From positions 1 to 11,586 of the forward strand of contig QXCR01000475.1 of assembly GCA_004380135.1 (NCBI GenBank): a stretch of 11,586 nucleotides of DNA, written 5' to 3'. Source of the stretch: Stemphylium vesicarium (Eukaryota; Ascomycota; Dothideomycetes; Pleosporales; Pleosporaceae). A program made the position numbers and the translations under genes. The notes beneath the pieces were generated by a model. The model was given only the letters and a program-made list of their open reading frames with translations. It made no database searches and had not been told where the DNA came from. Shown piece by piece: positions 1 through 5,947 of the stretch (its first letter is position 1; each line of letters starts with the position of its first letter).

Positions 1-2
1 AC

Positions 3-143
3 AAATCCGATCAAAATATAGCTAAGCGTCGTCGTGCTGTTGCTGCTACAAGCCAGCCTGACGCTGGTCCAGCAGTTGCGTCTCCCCCACCCAAAATCAG
101 CGCGCGCGGCCGCAAAATCAAGACACCAGCGAGATACAAATAG
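3..143 (+). CDS. C-terminal tail of an unidentified basic protein, cut by the window edge (possible transposase end)
   Basis: An open frame enters from the left edge and runs 46 codons to a TAG at 141-143. The peptide is basic and proline/alanine-rich: a KRRR cluster at residues 8-11, a PPPK stretch near 28-31, then an AT-hook-like RGRK at 35-38 and the ending TPARYK. Such a low-complexity basic tail is common at the C-terminus of fungal DDE transposases and of chromatin proteins. Repeat debris begins shortly downstream, which slightly favours a transposon origin. No catalytic residue lies inside the window, so the family cannot be named from what is visible. The frame could also be a chance open stretch, since it is short. 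The start lies outside the window. Confidence 0.35.
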   Translation, partial: KSDQNIAKRRRAVAATSQPDAGPAVASPPPKISARGRKIKTPARYK

Positions 144-199
144 TTCAAATAGAGCGCCATAGTCTACAAATCAATACACCAAGTTTTCTCGCGATAATC

Positions 200-575
200 G
201 CTTATGTACGTGGCTCTACAGCCTCATTTTTCTATCGTCCAAAATACTGATGGGGCGGGCGGCACGCGAACATGGGCATTACGCGCGCACGGACTGTACA
301 GCAGTTAGCGACCGCGGCTTCACCCCTACAGGCAGCATTTCAACAGTCTGGTCATCATTAGATGGAGAAACGACCAATCCCATCAACTGTTCTACGGCAA
401 ACATCATAGCGCTAAGCCATGCACGGAGGGTAGGGGCTGTTGAGAATCTCTGTGTACCTGCATGCATACACTAGTTTGCATATTTGGCTTCCGTGTTTTG
501 CAAGACGGGAGATTCTCATACGACAAGGGTCCCTAGTCAGTGAACAAAGAATTTGCCTAGAAGAGTAGCTAGCAT
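200..575. repeat. Transposon-derived repeat debris
   Basis: This stretch holds fragments related to the inverted-repeat elements at 4941-5421. The clearest is 297-383, which aligns without gaps to 5018-5104. A weaker likeness to the MITE left end lies near 478-510 (GCTTCCG and TTTTGCAAGA in order), followed by ATTTGCCTAG at 551-560, which resembles ATTCGCCTAG and ATTTGCCTGG in the two better copies. No protein function is recognisable in the short open frames here. Apart from the 87-bp block the boundaries are approximate. Confidence 0.45.
297..383 (+). repeat. 87-bp dispersed repeat, copy A
   Basis: Aligns ungapped and in the same orientation with 5018-5104. By eye there are about 7 differences in 87 bp, near 92% identity. 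Most are C/T or A/G transitions, as expected for fungal repeats aged by cytosine mutation. The shared core includes GCGGCTTCACCCC and CAGTCTGGTCATCATTAG. Copy B sits inside a TIR-bounded element, so copy A is best read as a fragment of the same family. Confidence 0.75.
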
Positions 576-1130
576 CACGCTAGTTATCTTGTGCGCGCGT
601 CTCGAGGAAGTCTACTCGTTGGACTTGTTCTCTTTTCGGCAAGCCCTTAGCCCAAGCCACCAAGGACCCCTGTCAAAAATATATTCTGATTTCTTGCAAA
701 ACCGGAAGCCGAATACAGCCTCATTTTTGCAGGTGCGCATCAGCAGGGGGGGTTTGGCGCATTGACTGAATCCGCGCGTTGAGTACACGGACACGATAGC
801 GCCCACGGCTGCGTCCCCACAGCATCAGCCGCACACTGTCCGTTCGCCATGCCAAAATGTAGGCAACAGGCCGCAGAGTCGGCCACAAGGCTGAGGCTGA
901 GCGACAATACATAATCAGAGCACTGCTGCTGTTGCTGCCAGACTACGATCAATCCCTCCTTTGCGCATGCATTAACTCCCGATGGTCATTCATCCATTCC
1001 CCTCTCACCTCACGTCGTGACCGTCCCGAACGCCGTGCCGACTACGCCGCGAAGAATACATATCCGTACTCGAGAGCGTCCCCACCTTCTGTCGCAGTAG
1101 AGCAGGCCCCGATCTACTGTTCAAGGCAGC

Positions 1131-1174
1131 CTACAATCACGAACACGGCGCCCTACAATCACGAGCACGGCGCC
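1131..1174. repeat. 22-bp tandem duplication
   Basis: Two adjacent 22-bp units (1131-1152 and 1153-1174) beginning CTACAATCACGA and ending CACGGCGCC, with one mismatch (A/G) between them. No function is evident. Confidence 0.9.
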
Positions 1175-1240
1175 ACGTGTGACCAGTGTAGCGCCGATAG
1201 TCGACAACCACGACCAGGACGCCAGAGCGGAACAGAGATG

Positions 1241-1265
1241 ACGGTACACTACGGTACACTACGGC
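1241..1265. repeat. 10-bp tandem repeat
   Basis: ACGGTACACT occurs twice in tandem (1241-1250, 1251-1260), followed by a partial third unit (ACGGC). Simple repeat, no function evident. Confidence 0.85.
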
Positions 1266-1377
1266 ACGATTGCGTCCGGCAATCAGGTGATGAAGGGTGC
1301 CGCTGAGAGGGATAGAATGACTGTGAGATGACGTCAAGATTGCTACTTGCTGCAGACTCTGTCCCGGTCAACAGCAG

Positions 1378-1482
1378 GATAAAGACAATAAGACCCCGCT
1401 GTTTATAGCAATAGAGCAAGGAAATCTAGGGGTGATAGAAGTGCTGCTAGACAAGGGCGCCGACGTCAACGCCCTTGTCTAG
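1378..1482 (+). pseudogene. Ankyrin-repeat fragment 1 (relic)
   Basis: The plus strand from 1378 reads through a classic ankyrin helix pair: DKDNKTPLFIAIEQGN, then VIEVLLDKGADVNA, ending with a TAG at 1480-1482 where the sequence turns into its own inverse. TPL-x-A-x-x-x-G-N and the LLDKGADVNA turn are hallmark ankyrin consensus positions. In fungi such repeats usually sit C-terminal to NACHT or other nucleotide-binding domains as protein-binding surfaces. No start codon, upstream domain or splice structure could be assigned, so this is a broken remnant. It continues into oppositely oriented ankyrin sequence at 1470-1660. Confidence 0.8.
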
Positions 1483-1486
1483 TAGC
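1443..1486. repeat. Small inverted repeat at the first ankyrin junction
   Basis: Arms 1443-1459 and 1470-1486 are reverse complements with one mismatch, around a 10-base centre that includes GACGTC. The left arm codes LLDKGA on the plus strand and the right arm codes the same residues on the minus strand. It marks the first orientation switch in the ankyrin relic. Confidence 0.85.
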
Positions 1487-1660
1487 AGCGTCGCTATCTC
1501 TTTGCGGCCACGAGCTGAAGCCGCCTGGAGTGCGTTGCCGTACTCCCCACCCTGCGCGTTGACGTCGGCGCCCTTGTCTAGCAGCAGCGTCGCCATCTCT
1601 TTGTAGTCTTTAGCTGAAGCCGTCTGGAGTCTGTTGCCGTAGGTTCCGCCCTCGCACCCC
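1470..1660 (-). pseudogene. Ankyrin-repeat fragment 2, inverted (relic)
   Basis: Read on the minus strand, 1660 down to about 1470 encodes two ankyrin units: GGTYGNRLQTASAKDYKE with MATLLLDKGADVNAQGG, then EYGNALQAASARGRKE with IATLLLDKG. The frame runs on to a TAG on the minus strand beside the junction with fragment 1. The units have the near-identical consensus of young fungal ankyrin arrays. This orientation is opposite to fragments 1 and 3, so the array cannot be one gene as it stands. It is either a rearranged pseudogene or an inversion between nearly identical repeats. Confidence 0.8.
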
Positions 1661-1812
1661 AGGCGGCTTTAGCTAAAGCCTACAAAGAGATGGCGACGCT
1701 GTTGCTAGACAAGGGCGCCGACGTCAACGCGCAGGGTGGGGAGTACGACAACGCACTCCAGGCGGCTTCAGCTCGTGGCCGCAAAGAGATATCGGCGCTG
1801 CTGCTAGTTAAG
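1474..1812. repeat. Large palindrome: 153-bp inverted arms, 33-bp spacer
   Basis: Arms 1474-1626 and 1660-1812 are reverse complements without gaps. I count about 10 mismatches in 153 positions (roughly 93%). The 33-base spacer is 1627-1659. The transcript of either strand would fold into a long hairpin, a potential source of dsRNA for the fungal RNAi pathway. Such a structure can also arise from template switching or as an assembly artefact. Confidence 0.85.
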
Positions 1813-1833
1813 GGTGCATTGAGGACATCTTGA
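1660..1833 (+). pseudogene. Ankyrin-repeat fragment 3 with apparent C-terminus (relic)
   Basis: The plus strand from 1660 reads QAALAKAYKE, MATLLLDKGADVNAQGG, EYDNALQAASARGRKE, ISALLLVKGALRTS and then a TGA at 1831-1833. These are about one and a half ankyrin units followed by a natural-looking gene end. The segment is nearly the reverse complement of fragment 2. The last helix (LLLVKGALRTS) departs from the repeat consensus, as terminal capping repeats often do, so this may be the true 3' end of the ancestral gene. There is no start codon context or upstream partner domain. Confidence 0.78.
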
Positions 1834-2619
1834 GTTAATGATGTTGTTGTGGAACATACGGCTAATTAACGTCCAATGTTTTAAGGTCAGATTTGTTATT
1901 ATTAAAAATACTATACTAGAAGCGAATGTGCTGAGCTAGAATTTACCCTTAATCTGCTGTGTATTTTCTAGATTAATTAAGCTAGAGAGGCTACTCTTTT
2001 GTAAGACTTCACTCGCAATCTATGCAGCTCAAGTCATTAACTAATACCAACTCAGCAATGACAGTAAAATACTTGTGGAATCAGTTGCAAGACTGCAAAG
2101 ATACAGGCACGGTCCAGAAAGCTAGGGACGGCCTGGGGCATTCGGCAGTATCACGTGTAGTAACTGAGGCGTCGGACAAGCAAGTGGCTTGTTGGCTTGT
2201 TGGCTCAGATTAGAGGGCTTTCGTGATTCCGACAAGGACCAAAAAGTGAGCGTATGCTATACCCTATCTAGAAAGACAGTCTCTGGGCGCTGCAAGAATC
2301 CCTTCGAGGTCAATCTGTGAGCTCAGTCAGGACTGGAAGCCGATTATGCAAGCGAGTGTACGACGTTGGATAATATAATCGTATGTGTTGGTAGGCCTTG
2401 TACGATCGTACGGGTGATAACAACAACGAGATTCTTTTTGTGACTTGGTATTGGTATGATTCATCTATGAACGTGGGTGCTACGAAGGTACACCTGAGCT
2501 CGGCGCGAGCCGGACCGAAGTAGGATCGAGTCGGCTCGTGGGCGAGTATTGCGCAGCCAACGTCTCTACCGATACTCACGATCCGACAGTATGACTGTTT
2601 TGTGGTCCCTCCCCCACTG
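1834..2619. other. Intergenic stretch, AT-rich at its left; no gene supported
   Basis: Positions 1834-2010 are AT-rich, then composition returns to mixed. A 63-codon open frame at 2022-2213 has no recognisable domain. A TGGCTTGT tandem pair lies at 2185-2200 and a perfect 12-bp palindrome GTACGATCGTAC at 2400-2411. The part nearest 2619 is probably the 3' UTR and terminator region of the minus-strand gene next door, but I see no definite polyadenylation signal to mark its end. Confidence 0.45.
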
Positions 2620-3435
2620 CTACAACCCGTTCTCGATCCATTCCTTCGCAAGGCTAATGACATCGCCGAGCGCGGCTTGTGCCGGAGGAAACTCCAAGAG
2701 GGGCCGCTTTCGACAAACTTGCTCAAATTCTTGCAAGTCAAACACTTCCTCCCACGGGTGAAACCGAACGTTTGGGGGGACTGGTCGGTCCCGTGTTAGT
2801 ATCTCTGACGCACAATCAGACAAATAAGTCACTGGAGTCACCTGGGCCAGTCGTGTGACCAAGCTTGCGTCACTACGAAGTGAGTATAGATAGAAAAGTC
2901 CGCGGAAAACAAAGTCTGGGTCGGCCAGAGACCAGTGGGGGATGTGAACTCGGACGGAGATTCCAGCACGAGCTGCACACTGCTGGATAGCATCAAAGAG
3001 TCTGCCGCGGTGAGACTCGCTTGTGAAAGAGGCGGCGCAACACTTGATGGCAACAGATCGCAGCCTTGGGAACTGCTGAAGAAGAAGCAAGCATTGCTCA
3101 AAAGCGTTCCTCTTAGGCGCATCCTCGGTATATACCAAGTTGCCATGGGGGGTTAATTCAGTGGATTCATAACGAAGCCGCCTACACACACGCTTCAACT
3201 GGTTGTAGTCGCCGCCACCGCACCGCCACGGCGCTTTCGTGACGCGACCTGAACAACGGCGTAGCCGCGTGAGGAACCTTCCGCTACGCGACATGTTTTT
3301 GGTCCTGTTAAGAAGGATCCCCACACCGTCTCTACTAATGGTGTAGAGCAGTCCTTCTGCATGGTGCAGCACGTATCCATAGATCTCGTCGCGGAGCTCG
3401 CGTGGCAGCCGGAACAGCGGAGGAGAATTATTCAT
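2620..3435 (-). CDS. F-box-like domain protein of unknown function
   Basis: A 271-residue open frame with no need for introns. The N-terminus reads PPLFRLPRELRDEIYGYVL (about residues 5-23), the F-box-like/2EXR-type motif that opens many uncharacterised ascomycete proteins. A second family hallmark, NQLKRVCRRLRYES (about 78-91), is followed by NLVYTED. The middle has a leucine-rich helix (LLLLQQFPRLRSVAIK, about 116-131). No signal peptide or membrane segment is seen. F-box motifs usually recruit Skp1 in ubiquitin ligases, but most members of this fungal family have no proven role. I start at the ATG at 3435; the frame is open six codons further but begins there with GTG, which is not a normal nuclear start. 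A CCAAT box on the minus strand at 3617-3621 is a possible promoter element. This is the only apparently intact host gene in the window. The product could be non-functional, but no stop or frameshift is visible. Confidence 0.72.
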   Translation of the reverse strand: MNNSPPLFRLPRELRDEIYGYVLHHAEGLLYTISRDGVGILLNRTKNMSRSGRFLTRLRRCSGRVTKAPWRCGGGDYNQLKRVCRRLRYESTELTPHGNLVYTEDAPKRNAFEQCLLLLQQFPRLRSVAIKCCAASFTSESHRGRLFDAIQQCAARAGISVRVHIPHWSLADPDFVFRGLFYLYSLRSDASLVTRLAQVTPVTYLSDCASEILTRDRPVPPNVRFHPWEEVFDLQEFEQVCRKRPLLEFPPAQAALGDVISLAKEWIENGL

Positions 3436-4940
3436 GGCCAAATTCTCGTGCACCGACCGTACAGTGCGGGGCCTGTCACCTTCTTAACCTCAGCTGACTG
3501 GGAGATTTGATTCACATGGTAAGCACTGTCTAACTACCCACGCACATCCCGCAATCTACTTCCTCTTTCCCGTCAGCACGTCAGCAATACCCTATGAAGA
3601 TCGGGAGCGACATTTTATTGGCCCAGCCAAGTACTGCGCTAGCACATATACGGCGGCTCAGCTCGGGCTCTTCTCAGATTGTTTGACCGCATCAGAAACC
3701 TGATGATGCAAATATTCCATGGAGTACTATTTTCTGAAAAATCAGGCAGCGGAGGGGTCGATTTAGCTCGGACCAATCGCTCAAGACGCAGCTTACATCA
3801 CCTTCCACTGAAAGGGTCCATAGACATATGGACGGACAAGGATCGAGTCTATACGCGATGATGATTCTGATCTTCAGGACTCGCATCCCCAACACCGTAG
3901 ATGAGCCCACGTCTCAGCCTCCCAGTCAACGACGCTGTCTGCCTTGCAATCTTTCCTGCCGGATGGGAGAGGAATTCCATGTAGGACGAAGGCACATCAT
4001 GTCTCGCACAAAGAAATCTGGGGTGTTGCTCGTTAGTGCCAGCCAGGGATAGCGTGTGAACATGGGCTTATTACCTAGTGAGGTCTGCTGGCGCTCACTG
4101 GTGCTTGCTGGTCCGATATGCACGGCCAAGGTAGCCCAAGAAGACCGAGATTGAGAGCCCTATATCCATCCACTCTTCGCAAACCTCGTCCGCTCCGGCA
4201 GCCCGTCTGCACGTCCCGGATCTCTGACAGGACGACAACTGGCGCGCATTGCGTCGGCTTCTGGAATTTTGCCAAGTGCGGATGTAACAGCGAGGAATTG
4301 GACTGATCTCCCTCTCTGCCCTGGCTATGATCTCGCTTTCTGCCGTAGCCATGGAGACTGTGTGTTGGCCCCATGAAATTGCAACGTACGCTGGCTTTCT
4401 CTGTGAGGCTCATTATAGATCAAGTCAGATAGGGCAGATAGTGAGGAAATGGATCTTGAGCAGTAGACGTGCTTCAGCCGCAGTCACCGTATAATCTTCC
4501 ATTCAAGTATCATATATGCCGATATCGACCTCCAAGTTAGGAAAAGCAGAGCAGTATCGTTCTGCCTGCCAAGCTATTCAACGCTGCGCCGCTGACATTC
4601 GATCCTGGCGTGACTCAATCCAGTGATCGCAATGTGAGAAATCATCCTTTTTACGGCACCATGCTATATCTTGCATTTGCCATTTCGCTTTCCTGTCGTC
4701 TATGCTAAGCTGTTCTCGCTTAATAAGTGTCTTACTAGTCCCTGTCAGCAGTAAGGCCTGCTGACAGCAGTCGGTAAATGCTCCGCGCCAGTTAAAGCCT
4801 GAGGCTTACACGCGTTAGTCCTTATACGACCGAGTCGGGGATCCAACGCTACCAGGCCACGCGCTAGCTTAAAAAGGTTAATTGATCTTCCACCCTTCAT
4901 CGTCGTGATTGATCCGTTGCACCTGTGCCCAGAATCATTA
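3436..4940. other. Long intergenic stretch; no gene supported
   Basis: About 1.5 kb between the F-box-like gene and the transposon cluster. Open frames of up to 112 codons (for example 4075-4413 on the minus strand) overlap one another on both strands and show no recognisable motif. The left part should contain the promoter of the minus-strand gene: a minus-strand CCAAT at 3617-3621 and a TATATG at 3645-3650 are visible but unproven. The right part contains two short perfect inverted repeats (4742-4767 and 4795-4807), which suggest another degraded element. Confidence 0.45.
4742..4767. repeat. Perfect 10-bp inverted repeat (hairpin)
   Basis: CTGTCAGCAG at 4742-4751 and CTGCTGACAG at 4758-4767 are exact reverse complements around the 6-base loop TAAGGC. 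A second palindrome, AAGCCT-G-AGGCTT, lies 27 bases further at 4795-4807. There is no T-run after it and no adjacent gene end, so it is not called a terminator. Confidence 0.85.
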
Positions 4941-5152
4941 CCCTCTCATGCACTTGCAGCTTCCACTTTGCGCACGTGGCTCAGTTACCATTCCACATGG
5001 GATGTCGATTCGCCTAGTACAGTAGTTAGCGATTGCGGCTTCACCCCAACAGGCAGCATTTCATCAGTCTGGTCATCATTAGGTGGAGAAATGACCAATC
5101 CCATTGTTACAGATAACAAGCAAAGGCCTCTCCCGAACGAAGGATGCGATGT
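4941..5152 (+). mobile_element. Partial MITE-family element, left end only
   Basis: Starts after a TA at 4939-4940 with CCTCTCATGCACTTGCAGC, matching the left terminus of the complete MITE at 5155. Likeness continues with gaps at perhaps 75-80% through GGCTCAGTT and ATTCGCCTAG. It then carries the 87-bp block 5018-5104, which the complete MITE lacks. No matching right end appears before 5153. The element either lost its right end or shares the right TIR at 5386-5421 with the inner copy. Confidence 0.6.
5018..5104 (+). repeat. 87-bp dispersed repeat, copy B
   Basis: Partner of 297-383, same orientation, about 7 differences and no gaps. It lies within the left-end-only element starting at 4941, which ties the repeat to that element family. 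An open frame crosses it on each strand in both copies, but neither translation has a recognisable domain. Confidence 0.75.
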
Positions 5153-5154
5153 TA

Positions 5155-5421
5155 CACTCTCATGCACTTGCAGCTTCCGGTTTGTGCAAGAGGCTCAGTT
5201 GTCACCCAGCACGGGCCATTGATTTGCCTGGTGTACGCTTGCTCAGAAAAGGCTTAGGCTCTGTCAATACTTCACTTTAATTGGTCCGAGCATCGGGCAG
5301 ATGGCATCGCCGGCAAGAGCTAGTATCATTTGGGCAAGATTACCGTCCAACCGGAGAGGCTTAGCATGGGATCAAAAGACGCCTGCTTACAGAAACCGGA
5401 AGCTGCAAGTGCATGAGAGTG
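5155..5421. mobile_element. 267-bp MITE with 36-bp TIRs and TA target duplication
   Basis: The left terminus 5155-5190 begins CACTCTCATGCACTTGCAGC. The right terminus 5386-5421 is its reverse complement with 2 mismatches in 36. The element is flanked by TA at 5153-5154 and TA at 5422-5423, the target duplication expected for Tc1/mariner/pogo-type transposases. The interior of about 195 bases has no transposase gene, so it is a non-autonomous miniature element that would need enzyme from elsewhere. The superfamily is inferred only from the TA flanks and the TIR style. Confidence 0.82.
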
Positions 5422-5521
5422 TAGCAACCAACAGTCGCACGAAACGAAGGATAATGATCAGCGCGGGGCGCGCAGATCACGTGATTGACATCACGCCAAG
5501 ACCAACCATCAGACGCTAGTA

Positions 5522-5781
5522 TGTGATGGCAGCATCCAAGTGATGGCAGCCATCAGAGACATCAGGCAGGACAAGGATAATGTTGTGATGGCAGTGATGG
5601 CAACAGACTCAGCGATGAGGATATAAGGATGGAAAGGTTTCATTGTTTCTCTCGTTGTGGTCAACTCTCATAGTTACATCTCTTACCCAGATTGCCAACT
5701 AGTTATTCTATCGCTCATATAGAATTGAATTGTCTTTACCCGAATACCTACTATCCCACTTAGTCGCCAGACAACTCTACA
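5522..5781 (+). mobile_element. Possible solo LTR
   Basis: The segment starts TGTGATGG and ends CTCTACA, giving TGT...ACA ends, and it is of typical fungal LTR length. An alternative start is TGTTGTGATGG at 5581. Inside, the motif TGATGGCA occurs four times (from 5524, 5541, 5586 and 5595), like enhancer-type repeats in an LTR U3. It is followed by a TATA-like TATAAG at 5622-5627 and a pyrimidine-rich stretch. No target duplication is evident (TAGTA before, GGCCT after), no primer-binding site was recognised, and no second LTR is present. The call rests on architecture alone. Confidence 0.3.
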
Positions 5782-5796
5782 GGCCTACCGCCATAC

Positions 5797-5815
5797 ATTA
5801 TTATTATTATTATAT
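5797..5815 (-). repeat. LINE 3' tail, (TAA)n
   Basis: The plus strand shows five ATT units then ATATT; read on the element's strand this is a short TAA-repeat tail. I-type LINEs end in TAA or similar short repeats rather than poly(A). It fixes the 3' end of the element and the insertion junction with the flank at 5796. Confidence 0.8.
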
Positions 5816-5824
5816 TTCCATTAA

Positions 5825-5856
5825 AGTCCTTTTTCAGCCGAAGGCTATGTAGGACT
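5825..5856 (-). promoter_or_regulatory. LINE 3' UTR hairpin, candidate reverse-transcriptase recognition site
   Basis: Outer stem AGTCCT (5825-5830) with AGGACT (5851-5856), six perfect pairs. Inner stem AGCC (5836-5839) with GGCT (5843-5846), four perfect pairs closing a three-base loop. The two stems are separated by an internal loop of 5 and 4 bases. The hairpin lies about 10 bases from the TAA tail on the element RNA. In stringent LINEs a 3' stem-loop is bound by the element's own reverse transcriptase to start target-primed synthesis. Structure is seen in the sequence; function is inferred. Confidence 0.6.
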
Positions 5857-5947
5857 GTGGCGAAGCCGTTCTATATAGTGTTTATTTACATTGTTTTTCT
5901 TTACTGGTGTACAGTGTGGGTGGCGGGTGGCGTAGTCCTGCTATTCG

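Larger units (their letters stand above)
576..1377. other. Non-coding stretch with small tandem repeats; no gene supported
   Basis: About 800 bases without a convincing gene. Short open frames exist on both strands, up to 124 codons at 932-1306, but their products are low-complexity and match no family I recognise. The stretch has CT-rich patches near 980-1010 and two short tandem duplications described separately. A TGACGTCA palindrome (CRE/bZIP-type site) lies at 1329-1336, just before the ankyrin relic. It could be a leftover promoter piece or chance. Confidence 0.5.

Noticed and set aside
932..1306. 124-codon open frame on the plus strand
   Set aside because: Compositionally biased, includes the 22-bp and 10-bp tandem repeats, and shows no motif I recognise.
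2400..2411. 12-bp perfect palindrome GTACGATCGTAC
   Set aside because: No flanking structure or gene context; likely chance.
2310..2741. 143-codon open frame on the minus strand
   Set aside because: Overlaps the end of the F-box-like gene in another frame and has no recognisable domain.
4075..4413. 112-codon open frame on the minus strand
   Set aside because: Overlaps other open frames on both strands, no motif and no promoter or family likeness.
4811..4863. tRNA-like segment on the minus strand with TGGCCTGGTAGC resembling an A box and a 5-bp closing stem (CGCGT/ACGCG)
   Set aside because: Too short for a tRNA, no proper B box (GGTTCGANTCC) and no convincing cloverleaf. A tRNA-derived SINE remnant remains possible but unsupported.
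5476..5485. ATCACGTGAT palindrome, an E-box type bHLH site
   Set aside because: Short motif with no gene next to it; expected by chance at this scale.
5917..5932. GGGTGGCGGGTGG run, possible G-quadruplex opposite the LINE 3' UTR
   Set aside because: Only two-base G tracts are available four times and it is on the antisense strand; too weak to claim.
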